DNA of 28,143 nucleotides. Origin: Cryptomeria japonica. Lineage: Eukaryota > Streptophyta > Pinopsida > Cupressales > Cupressaceae. The stretch is from assembly GCF_030272615.1 (NCBI RefSeq), contig NW_026729179.1, positions 130,001-158,143 on the forward strand, read 5' to 3'. A program made the position numbers and the translations under genes. The stretch's first letter is position 1. Each line of letters starts with the position of its first letter. Below are positions 10,865 through 18,892 of this stretch, one piece after another. Under the pieces are notes generated by a model that ran no database searches, was not told where the DNA came from, and saw only the letters and a program-made list of their open reading frames with translations.

Positions 10865-12836
10865 TGTCACGGGGCTAGACCGGCCTGCTGCCCAAACAAG
10901 CTTTTTCCTTCCAAAGGAGGTCAAACCTCATGCGGCACTGGCAAACCTTACTCACGACTTCCATTGCGGACAAGTCCTTTCTTGTTTCCAGACTACGCCA
11001 TACCCTTTTCAAGTGTCCACCACCTGACCACATTAACACACACCCATGCGGAATAGAAGTGCATGCCAACCCTCTCACGGGTTTCCTTCATCCTGATGCT
11101 TCTAGCACTCCCTTCAAGTCCCCGACTCTACTCTAGCACTGTCTTGTTGCACCATCCTTGCACCCCTGGTACAAGCTTACAGGTCTCTTCGATGCCTTCA
11201 TCTTCTGGAGTCCCCCATAAGACCCTGACTACTAACACTGACCCATCCGGAACTCCTTAAGTCCTCCGGCTCCAACTTTGCACACTCCCTGAGCATGCCC
11301 AGTACTCCCACAGCACTGGCACCCCATGTTGGCCTCCCTCAGCTCCTCTGAACCCTCAAGCACCAAACATATCTCATGGGATGACTAGACTCCCTGAGCT
11401 AGCTTCCTGTTTGTCCATCTCCACACAATGAACACAACACTGGGGCAATAGGTAGCTTTATTGTTATGAAGAGATGGCCCCTGGCTCGATCTACAAACAA
11501 TTCCAACTCTGTCGTTGGTCACTACCCTGAATACTTCCCAAGCATCCAATTACAAGTTCCTGCCCCTAGATCAACGTCCACTCTTGGAACACCAGTGCAG
11601 ATACCACTGCACCTCGCCCCTGGCGATAGCTTCTCATAGACTCCTGATCCACAAAGACCCTGTCTCCTTCGGAACTCAACCTGGCACACCACTGACTCTC
11701 TCTCGAGCCCGCGACGGCTTACCCAGTACACAACTCAGAACTCCTTCCTGAACAAGGACTCCAAGTCACACTGCTTCGGGCCCCTGGCCTATGCCTACAT
11801 GGCTTCACTGGTGAACCCAGTTCTTTGTACATCCCATGCACAATAACCAGCTCCATGCAAACACTCAGTCTAAGCCTCTCAGACTGACAAAACACCTTGC
11901 ACTCCTACTTGGGCACCAAGCCCTTCGCTCCATGATCCAAACCAATATCCTTGGTCATTGAACTCTCCTTCAACTCGGCTGTGCTCCCAGAACAACTCGC
12001 CTATGGACCATGTCCACTTTTCGGTCATGCAACTCATCCATCTTTGTCACCCTCTTGGACTCGCCTCATGGCTCGGCTCCACATGAGCACACTTTCAGAA
12101 CCCAGTCCCTACTACCACATTTGACCCCCACTCTAGGGCCTCGAGATCCCGGATCTCAATGCAAATCCCACTTCAGGTAACTTAGGTGCGTGCCCGGCAC
12201 ATCACCCCACTTGTTCCACAAGACACATGGACTTCCAGCTCTGCAACTCAACCCACATAGCTTGCCCAACTCTCAAGCTCCAACATTCCGATATAGATAG
12301 CCCATTGCACGGCCATCCCCCTTACAAGATCTTGGGTACTCCATTTCCCCAACCGGGACAATCCATTGCACGATCATCCTTCTCGCAAGAGCCTAGGTAC
12401 TCCACTTCCCTAGTCCTCGGGTCATAGACAGCTCCCCGGGAGTCATCCCCAACATTGGCTCAGTTACTCCGCTTCACTGAGATAGGGACCATGAGAATGC
12501 ATCCACCAGTAAACCTCACCATCCAATGATAAGGCGGGGTTACTCTACTTCACCCCTAATGTCCATGTAGGACCTCTATCTCCCTGAGACTAGAGGGCAG
12601 GGTTACTCTTCTTCACCCCTAGGAGGAGGTGTCTACCGCAGACCACCTTGGTGCACTCCTGGCACTCGGCTATTCTTTCAACCGACCCCCATATATAAGT
12701 TTTTCGTCCAATTCTCACAAAACTGTAGCTTGGCATTAACCTTTTGTCAATCACCACAACTTCCACCTGCTGAGAATAACAAGGGACTTACAACCCCAGA
12801 AGCCTACTGATCTCCCTGAGACAGCAGCCCCTTACA
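10865..12836 (-). repeat. 5' LTR of the element (right copy)
   Basis: Same length and, as far as I can read, same sequence as 7019-8990, at an offset of 3846. It would carry the element's promoter. The TATA-like stretch is at 12691-12699 and AATAAA (minus) at 11457-11462. Confidence 0.95.
12687..12771 (+). repeat. Diverged TATA module inside the LTR (right copy)
   Basis: Identical to the copy at 8841-8925. It lies about 150 bp from the genomic module that the element interrupted, so two related modules now sit close together. Confidence 0.75.
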
Positions 12837-12841
12837 TAAGT
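12837..12841. other. Target site duplication TAAGT (right)
   Basis: TAAGT follows the LTR end CTTACA at 12836 and matches 7014-7018. Confidence 0.92.
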
Positions 12842-12975
12842 TATTTGTCCGATTCTCAAGCAGCCGAAGTCTGGTCATCGAATCGGGTCAAAGACCACAA
12901 CTTCCGACTTTACCCACAATGCAAGTCATCGAATCGAACATCGGCCCCCGAGTCGGACTCCATGCGTATGTCAGG
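12842..12975. repeat. Downstream half of the interrupted composite unit
   Basis: Continues the module cut at 7018: TTATTTGTCCGATTCTCAAG, then GTCATCGAATCGG and ACCACAACTTCCGAC. The same order follows the box at 6569 (GTCATCAAATCGGAC, AAACTTCCGAC), so this is the same repeat family. Confidence 0.8.
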
Positions 12976-13275
12976 TCATCGGACCCAAATTCCGCCTTCC
13001 TGCGCATGGCGGGCCATCAATATCAACTCGGTCATCGGACCCAAACTCCGCCTTTCTGCGCATGGCACGCCTTCAAATCGGTCATCGGACCCAAATTCCG
13101 CCTTCCTGTGCATGGCGGGCCATCAACATCAACTCGGTCATCGGACCCAAATTCCGCCTTTCTGCGCATGGCACGCCATCAACTCGGTCATCGGACCCAA
13201 ATTCCGCCTTCCTGCGCATGGCAGGTCATCGGACACAAATTCAGACCTCGCCAATATGCCTACGTATCGAATCGG
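12976..13275. repeat. Minisatellite, alternating 56- and 50-bp units
   Basis: TCATCGGACCCAAA recurs at 12976, 13032, 13082, 13138, 13188 and 13226, and next at 13276. Spacings are 56, 50, 56, 50, 38 and 50 bp. Units also share TTCCGCCTT and TGCGCATGGC. The 56/50 alternation is a small two-monomer higher-order repeat of 106 bp. Confidence 0.88.
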
Positions 13276-14425
13276 TCATCGGACCCAACTTCCGACTTCA
13301 TCCATACTGTAGGGTCTTTGAGGTTGGCGCGGTGCGCTCAACCCGGGGAGTCGACCCATCGAAGCATACACCTCCCCTATATAAGCTATTTGTCCGATTC
13401 CCACACCTGTGTAGTTTGCACCTCTGACCAGGACATCGACCCCAACTTCCGAACTCGACTGCAACGACGGCACCAGCGCCTTGGTGCGCACCTTGCGACG
13501 CACAGTCCCAACATTCGCCTTCCTGCACATGGCAGGTCATCGGACCCAAATTCCGACCTCGCGAGTATGCCTACATATCGAATCGGTCATCGGACACAAC
13601 TTCCGACTTCATCCATACCGTAGGGTCTTTGAGGTTGGCGCGGTGCGCTCAACCCGGGGAGTCGACCCAACGAAGCATACACCTCCCCTATATAAGCTAT
13701 TTGTCCGATTCCCACACCTGTGTAGTTTGCACCTCCGATCAGGACATCGACCCCAACTTCCGAACTCGCCTGCAACGACCGAACCAGCGCCTTGGTGCGC
13801 ACCTTGCAACGCACAGTGCCAACATTCGCCTTCCTGCACATGGCAGGTCATCGGACCCAAATTCCGACCTCGCGAGTATGCCTACATATCGAATCGGTCA
13901 TCGGACCCAACTTCCGACTTCATCCATACCGTAGGGTCTTTGAGGTTGGCGCGGTGCGCTCAACCCGGGGAGTCGACCCAACGAAGCATACACCTCCCCT
14001 ATATAAGCTATTTGTCCGATTCCCACACCTGTGTAGCTTGCACCTCCGATCAGGACATCGACCCCAACTTCCGAACTCGACTAAAAAGACCGCACCAGCA
14101 CCTTGGTGTGCACCTTGCAACGCACAGTGCCAACATTCGCCTTCCTGCACATGGCAGGTCATCGGACCCAAATTCCGACCTCATGAGCATACCTACTAAT
14201 CGAATCGGTCATCGGACCCAACTTCCGACTTCATCCATACCGTAGGGTCTTTGAGGTTGGCGCGGTGCGCTCAACCTGGGGAGTCGACCCATCGAAGCAT
14301 ACACCTCCCCTATATAAGCTATTTGTCCGATTCCGACACCTGTGTAGTTTGCACCTCCGCTCAGGACATCGACCCCAACTTCCGAACTCGCCTGCAACGA
14401 CCGAACCAGCGCCTTGGTGCGCACC
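13276..14425. repeat. 311-bp tandem repeat with TATA module
   Basis: Units begin at TCATCGGACCCAACTTCC at 13276, 13587, 13898 and 14209; the fourth is interrupted at about 14425. Each contains GGGTCTTTGAGGTTGGCGCG, a small foldback, CACCTCCCCTATATAAGC, GACATCGACCCCAACTTCC and CTTGGTG(C/T)GCACC. Because 311 is not a multiple of three and all forward frames lack stops, frames of up to 254 codons appear. They have no domain and are not genes. Confidence 0.93.
13378..14318 (+). promoter_or_regulatory. Four TATA boxes in the 311-bp array
   Basis: TATATAAG at 13378, 13689, 14000 and 14311, exactly 311 bp apart, always as CACCTCCCCTATATAAGC and followed by TATTTGTCCGATTCC. About 35 bp upstream is the foldback GGTTGGCGC-GGT-GCGC(T)CAACC (first copy 13322-13343). 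The array looks like serial core promoters facing the 5S genes. No coding gene follows any of them. Confidence 0.5.
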
Positions 14426-15044
14426 AAAAGTGCGCACTTTTGGAGGGCACTTTTGTGCGCTCCAAAGGTGCGCACTTTTGGAGGGCACTTTTGTGCGCTC
14501 CAAAGGTGCGCACTTTTGGAGGGCACTTTTTGGAGGGCACTTTTGTGCGCTCCAAAGGTGCGCACTTTTGGAGGGCACTTTTTGGAGGGCACTTTTCTGC
14601 GCTCCAAAGGTGCGCACTTTTGGAGGGCACTTTTTGGAGGGCACTTTTCTGCGCTCCAAAGGTGCGCACTTTTGGAGGGCACTTTTTGGAGGGCACTTTT
14701 CTGCGCTCCAAAGGTGCGCACTTTTGGAGGGCACTTTTTGGAGGGCACTTTTCTGCGCTCCAAAGGTGCGCACTTTTGGAGGGCACTTTTGTGCACTCCA
14801 AAGGTGCACACTTTTGGAGGGCACTTTTTGGAGGGCACTTTTCTGCACTCCAAAGGTGCGCACTTTTGGAGGGCACTTTTTGGAGGGCACTTTTGTGCGC
14901 TCCAAAGGTGCGCACTTTTGGAGGGCACTTTTTGGAGGGCACTTTTGTGCGCTCCAAAGGTGCGCACTTTTGGAGGGCACTTTTGTGCACTCCAAAGGTG
15001 CGCACTTTTGGAGGGCACTTTTCCTGCGCTCCAAAGGTGCACAC
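14423..15044. repeat. 38/52-bp foldback minisatellite
   Basis: TGCGCAC (TGCACAC once) starts units at 14431, 14469, 14507, 14559, 14611, 14663, 14715, 14767, 14805, 14857, 14909, 14961 and 14999, so units are 38 or 52 bp. The 52-bp form has an extra 14 bp, a second GGAGGGCAC block. The 38-bp unit is nearly a hairpin: TTTGGAGGGCAC (14439-14450), loop TTTT, GTGCGCTCCAAA (14455-14466), with one mismatch. The array sits exactly where a 311-bp unit has GGTGCGCACC, so it grew from that site. Frames of 212 to 322 codons exist on both strands only because the repeat lacks stops. Confidence 0.93.
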
Positions 15045-16257
15045 CTAGGTGAGCACCTTCGACCACACCTTGTAGCACACCAAACTCTGACTTTCGACTT
15101 CATCCGCAATGCAGGGTCTTTGAGGTTGGCGCAATGCGCACAACCAGGGGAGTCGACCCATCAAACCCAACACCTCCCCTATATAAGCTATTTGTCTGAT
15201 TCTCATACATGCGTAGCCTGCAGGAGCAATTAGGACATCGACCCCAACTTTCGGCTTCTAAACGAAAACAAGGTCTTTGAGGTTGGTGTAATGCGAACAA
15301 CTAGGGGAGTCAACCCATCAAACCCAACACCTCCCCTATATAAGCTATTTGTCTGATTCTCATACATGTGTAGTCTACAGGAGCAATTAGGACATCGACC
15401 CCAACTTTTGACTTCTTAACGAAAACAAGGTCTTTGAGGTTGACGTAATGCGCACAACCAGGGGAGTCGACCCATCAAACCCAACACCTCCCCTATATAA
15501 GCTATTTGTCCGATTCTCATACATGTGTAGCCTACAGGAGCCATTAGGACATTGACCCCAACTTTTGACTTCTTAACGAAAACAAGGTCTTTGAGGTTGG
15601 CGTAATGCGCACAACCAAGGGAGTTGACCCATCAAACCCAACACCTCCCCTATATAAGCTATTTGTCTGATTCTCATACATGTGTAGCCTGCAACAACGA
15701 TTAGGACATCCACCCCAACTTCTGAATTCGTCTGCGTTGACCGCACCAAAGGTGCACGCCTTGGTGCTCACCAAAATCCGACTTCCGACTTCTTCTGCTA
15801 TGCGGGGTCTTTGAGGTTGGCGCAGTGCGCACAACCAGGGGAGTCAACCCACCGAATGCAACACCTCCCCTATATAAGCTATTTGTCTGATTCTCATACA
15901 TGCGTAGACTGCAGCAATGATTAGGACATCCACCCCAACTTTTGACTTCTTAAACAAGACAGGGTCTTTGAAGTTGGTGCAGTGCACACAACCAGGGGAG
16001 TCGACCCATCAAACGCAACACCTCCCCTATATAAAGCTATTTGTCCGATTCTCATACGTGTAGTCTGCAGCAGCGATTAGGACATCGACCCCAACTTCCG
16101 AATTCGTTTGCATTGACCGCACCAAAGGTGCACGCCTTGGTGTGCACCTTGGAGTGCACTTTGGTGCTCACCTCGGTGCACACTTTGGTGTGCACCTCGG
16201 TGTGCACCAAAGGTGCGCACCTTGGAGCGCACCAAAGGTGTACACTTTGGAGCGCAC
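15045..16257. repeat. 157-bp tandem repeat with TATA module
   Basis: TATA boxes at 15180, 15337, 15494, 15651, 15871 and 16028 give spacings of 157, 157, 157, 220 and 157 bp. Each unit has GGGTCTTTGAGGTTGG-type start, AACCAGGGGAGTCGACCC, CACCTCCCCTATATAAGC, a downstream CATGTGTAG and GACATCGACCCCAACTT. It is the 311-bp unit without its GCACC/CATGGCAGG half. The 220-bp unit keeps part of that half (GACCGCACCAAAGGTGCACG). Confidence 0.92.
15180..16035 (+). promoter_or_regulatory. Six TATA boxes in the 157-bp array
   Basis: Boxes start at 15180, 15337, 15494, 15651, 15871 and 16028; the last reads TATATAAAG. All lie in ACACCTCCCCTATATAA and are followed by TATTTGTC(T/C)GATTCTCATAC, giving a candidate start at CATAC about 25-30 bp downstream. 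A foldback 35 bp upstream is retained, for example 15815-15836 and 15972-15993. Confidence 0.5.
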
Positions 16258-16260
16258 CAC
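16115..16260. repeat. GTGCACC/GTGCGCACC cluster at the array end
   Basis: Short alternating words such as CACCAAAGGTGCACG, TTGGTGTGCACCTTGGAG and AAAGGTGCGCACCTTGGAGC. It sits at the same point of the unit where the 38/52-bp array arose and is the first stretch that resembles the 5S spacer further right. It is followed by one more copy of the GGGTCTTTGAGAGGTTGGCGC word at 16264. Confidence 0.75.
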
Positions 16261-16533
16261 ATAGGGTCTTTGAGAGGTTGGCGCAGTGCGCACACCAAGG
16301 TGGGTGTTGAGGTGCGTGCCGAGGTGGGTGGGTGCTAGGGTGCGCTCCATGGTGGGTGCCAGGGTGGGTGCGTGCTAGGGTGGATTCCAAAGAGGGTCAT
16401 AGGGTGGGTGCCAAGGTGGGTTGGTGATATAGTGGGTTCAAAGGTGGGTACTAGGGTGGGTTCCAAGGTGGGTCACAAGTTGGGTGCCAGGATGCGTGGG
16501 TGTTAGGTTGGGTGCCAAGGTGGGCTCCTGCGT

Positions 16534-16552
16534 GGGTGGGTGCTAGGGTGGG
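16534..16552 (+). other. G-quadruplex motif
   Basis: GGGTGGGTGCTAGGGTGGG: four G3 runs with loops of 1, 5 and 1 nt, a canonical intramolecular quadruplex pattern. Another (loops 1, 5, 1) is at 16792-16810. Confidence 0.6.
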
Positions 16553-17495
16553 TTTCAAGGTGGACGCGAGGGCGGGTGCCAAGGTGGGTAACAAGTTGGG
16601 TGTTAGGATGGGTGAGTGCTAGAGTGGGTGCCAAGGTGGGTGGGTGCTAAGGTGGATGCCAAGGTGGTTCACAGGGTGGGTGGGTTCTAGGGTGAGTTCC
16701 AAGGTGGGTCACAGGTTTAGTGCTAGGGTGCGTGTCAAGGCGGGTGTCGAGGTGCCTGGGTGCTAGGGTGTGGATGCCAATGTGGGTCATAGGGTGGGTA
16801 CTAGGGTGGGCTGCAATGTGGGTGCCAAGGTGGGTAACATGCTCGGTTGGTTCTAAATTGGGTGTCAGGGTGGGTGTGCACCCACCTTGCCCGAGGTGGG
16901 TGCCAAGGTGCCAGTGTGGGTGGGTGCTAAGGTGGATGCCAAGGTGGGTGAGAAGGTGGGTGATAGGTTGAGTGGTAGGATGGGTGGGTGCCAAGATGGG
17001 TCACAGGGTGGGTGCAAGGGTGGGTAGGTGCTAGGGTTGGTGTCAGGGTGGGTGGGTGCTAGGTTGGGTTCCAAGGTGGGTGCGAGGGTGAGTGTCAAGG
17101 TGGGTCACAGGTTAGGTGCTAGGATGGGTGAGTGCTAGGGTGCAAAGGTGCCAGGGTGGGTGCTAGGATGGGTCGATGCTAGGGTGAGTGGCAAGGTGGG
17201 TCCACAAGTGTCAAGGTGGGTGCCGAGGTGGGTGCCAACTTGGGTTCCAAGGTGGGTGCCAAGTGGGCGACTGCTATGGTGGATGCCAAGGTGGGTCACG
17301 GGGTGGGTGCCAAGTTGCTAGGTTGTGTTCCAAGGTGGGTGCCAACGTGGCTGCTAGGGTGCGTGGGTTAAAGGGTGTGTCACAACGTGGGTGCCAGGAT
17401 GGGTGCGCACCCACACTGGCCAAGACGGGTGCAAGGTTGGGTTCCAAGCCCGGTCACAGGCTGGGTGCTAGGATGGGTGGGTGCCAAGGTGGGCA

Positions 17496-17519
17496 CCAGG
17501 GTGGGTGCACCCACCCTGG
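17496..17519. repeat. Perfect 24-bp palindrome at the duplication breakpoint
   Basis: The half-site CCAGGGTGGGTG is followed directly by its exact reverse complement CACCCACCCTGG, with no spacer. The centre lies between 17507 and 17508. The tandem 5S unit starts here: only the right half is present at the second copy (23615 onward). Confidence 0.9.
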
Positions 17520-17533
17520 CCAAGGTGGGTCAC

Positions 17534-17565
17534 GGGGTGGGTCCTAGGGTGGGTAACAGGGTGGG
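17534..17565 (+). other. Extended G-quadruplex motif, unit 1
   Basis: Six G-runs of at least three: GGGG-T-GGG-TCCTA-GGG-T-GGG-TAACA-GGG-T-GGG. The same motif is at 23642-23673 in unit 2, where the fifth run is GGGG. Confidence 0.65.
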
Positions 17566-18030
17566 TACTAAGGTGCGTGCCAAGGTGGGTCATGGGGTGG
17601 GTGCCAAGGTGGGCACCAGGGTGGGTGTGCACCAACCCTAGCCAGGGTAGGTCACGGGGTGGTTGTCGGGGTGGGCGTCAAGGAGCCAAGGTGGGTGGCA
17701 AGTAGCCAAGTTGCGTGCCAAGGTGGGTGTCGGGGTGGGTGCCAAGGATCCAAGGTGGGTGCCAAGGAACCAAGGTGGGTGTCTGGGTGGGTGCCGAGGT
17801 GGGAGCCAGGGTGGGTCCCAAGGTGAGTGCAAAGGTGGGTGCCAGGGTCAAGGTGAGTGCCAATGTGGGTTCCAAGGTGCCAGGGTCAGGGTGAGTGCCA
17901 ATGTGGGTTCAAAGGTGCTAAGTTGGGTGCGAGGTTGGGTGCGAGGGTGGGTGGGTGCCAAGGTGTGCTAGGTGGAAGCCCGGGTGGGTCGGCATCCCAT
18001 GGGTGTCGAGTTGGGTGCCTGATGGGTGCT

Positions 18031-18360
18031 TCTTGTCAAGTTTTAGTCGTCGGGACTCATTTCGAGCCTTAGAGGTCGTTTCTTGTCCGGTTGCCCTGTC
18101 TTCGACCTGGGAACCCAATTTTGGTCCTCGGGTCCCATTTTTTTTTGTCTCGCATCCCACTTTTGGCCTGTGGCCTTTTCGGGGTCGATTCTCGTTTTGG
18201 GCATCAGAGCATGTTTCTTCTCCTAAAACCCAATATTTGTTTATTAAGTCTCGGAACACATTTTTGTTCTCGTGGACCCATCATGGGTCTTGGAACGCAT
18301 TTGTGGTCCTTGGGTCCCATTTTGCATCCCGAAACTTGTGTTTTGGTGCTTGATCCCTAT
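18031..18360. repeat. T-rich degenerate repeat upstream of the 5S gene
   Basis: Loosely repeated phrases of about 25-35 bp such as TCGGGTCCCATTTT, TCGGGACTCATTTCG, TGGACCCATCATGGGTC and GGTCCTTGGGTCCCATTTTG. Composition shifts sharply from the G-rich repeat before it. No gene or promoter recognised. The unit-2 copy is 24139-24468. Confidence 0.6.
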
Positions 18361-18761
18361 TTTGGGTGCCCACCTTGCACCAAGTGCGCACCCGGGGCAA
18401 ACCGAGCGCCTTGGTGCACCGGGGCAAGATCGAGCGTGCACCCGAGGCGCCCCGAACATGCACCAAGGTGCACTCGGCCCACATGTGAGCGCAGGTCGTT
18501 GCGCCCGAGGTGGTGTGTGGGCACCGCGTTGCAGACGGGACACTGCACGCACACGACGCCCCGTCCAGGTGCACGCACGTAGGCCGGGCCGGGTGCACAC
18601 CCGACGCCCTAGCAAGGTGCGCGCACCCGGGCAGGGCTCACACTTGGCGAACGGGGCGCACTTCGCGAGGGAGGGTGTGCACCTCGACGGGGGTGGGTGG
18701 CCGGGGTGGATTCGCACGTGGGTCGCGGTTTGCTAAGTACACACTGCGACAAGCTCATAAC
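18361..18761. other. CpG-rich 5' flank of 5S gene 1
   Basis: GC-rich, with scattered GTGCACC/GCGCACCCGGG words and no gene. The last 60 bp are more mixed (GCTAAGTACACACTGCG). In Arabidopsis the 5S upstream elements are a TATA-like motif near -28, GC near -12 and C at -1. Here there is TAAGTA at -28 to -23 and C at -1, with no clear GC at -12. The unit-2 copy is 24469-24869. Confidence 0.55.
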
Positions 18762-18880
18762 GGGTGCGATCATACCAGCGTTAGTGCACCGGATCCCATC
18801 AGAACTCCGCAGTTAAGCGCGCTTGGGCCGGAGTAGTACTGGGATGGGTGACCTCCCGGGAAGTCCCGGTGTTGCACCCT
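18762..18880 (+). rRNA. 5S ribosomal RNA, copy 1
   Basis: A full-length plant 5S rRNA of about 119 nt starting GGGTGCGATCATACC and ending GTTGCACCCT. The ends pair as helix I (GGGTGC 18762-18767 with GCACCC 18874-18879). Transcribed by RNA polymerase III, it becomes part of the large ribosomal subunit. The internal control region is intact and a T-run follows. No internal indel is visible, so this is a plausible functional gene. What is unusual is its surroundings: one gene per 6.1 kb. Confidence 0.97.
18811..18858 (+). promoter_or_regulatory. 5S internal control region, copy 1
   Basis: A box AGTTAAGCGCGCTTGGG (18811-18827), intermediate element GTAGTA (18833-18838) and C box GGATGGGTGACCTCCC (from 18842), at the usual spacing. 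These bind TFIIIA and recruit TFIIIC/TFIIIB. Copy 2 is at 24919-24966. Confidence 0.88.
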
Positions 18881-18885
18881 TTTTT
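18880..18885 (+). terminator. Pol III terminator, 5S copy 1
   Basis: A run of six T directly after GCACCC, with a second T5 run at 18888-18892 as backup. Confidence 0.88.
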
Positions 18886-18892
18886 AGTTTTT

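Larger units (their letters stand above)
7019..12836 (-). mobile_element. Non-autonomous LTR retrotransposon, Ty3/gypsy-like
   Basis: This is a complete 5818-bp element in minus orientation. It has two 1972-bp LTRs with TG...CA ends (TGTAAGGGGC to CCCCGTGACA), an 1874-bp interior, a primer-binding site, a polypurine tract and a TAAGT duplication. The interior shows no gag, protease, reverse transcriptase, RNase H or integrase frame on either strand, so it would need enzymes from a partner element. The TTTTAAGTGGGGGAGGATGT junction is the style seen in plant Ty3/gypsy elements. The LTRs have equal length and I saw no difference on reading them, which implies a recent insertion. It is far larger than a TRIM and resembles a small LARD-type derivative. 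Confidence 0.93.
16290..18030. repeat. G-rich GTGGGTGCC minisatellite
   Basis: Degenerate tandem words built on GGTGGGTGCCAA and GGTGGGTGCTAG, strongly G-rich on the + strand, with occasional short inversions to CACCCACC (16872, 17411 and 17508). No period longer than about 12-24 bp is stable. The part from 17507 is inside the duplicated 5S unit. Open frames here are glycine/tryptophan/valine or threonine/proline/histidine rich from the repeat itself and are not genes. Confidence 0.9.

Noticed and set aside
12919-14245. Frames of 234 and 254 codons in the minisatellite and 311-bp array
   Set aside because: The 311-bp unit is stop-free in all forward frames, so the frame simply rotates through three units. 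No start context or domain supports a gene.
14423-15044. CRISPR-like array
   Set aside because: The units are contiguous with no unique spacers and the context is plant nuclear DNA.
14209-15233. Frames of 212-322 codons over the 38/52-bp array on both strands
   Set aside because: Neither unit length is a multiple of three, the repeat lacks stops in many frames, and the peptides (KCPPKSALQKCAPLE type) are translations of the minisatellite.
18198-18210. TGGGCATCAGAGC, resembling a primer-binding site
   Set aside because: It differs from TGGTATCAGAGC by a substitution and an insertion, and no LTR end precedes it. It lies in a degenerate repeat and is likely chance.
18413-18440. Possible 5S pseudogene fragment (GGTGCACCGGGGCAAG resembles AGTGCACCGGATCC in 5S)
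   Set aside because: The match is about nine bases and the GTGCACC word is everywhere in this spacer. No further 5S sequence follows.
18762-18880. Cassandra-type retrotransposon, which carries 5S sequence in its LTRs
   Set aside because: No TG...CA LTR ends, primer-binding site or polypurine tract flank the 5S genes. The 5S is full length with intact ends and terminator, and the 6108-bp repeats abut rather than flank an interior.
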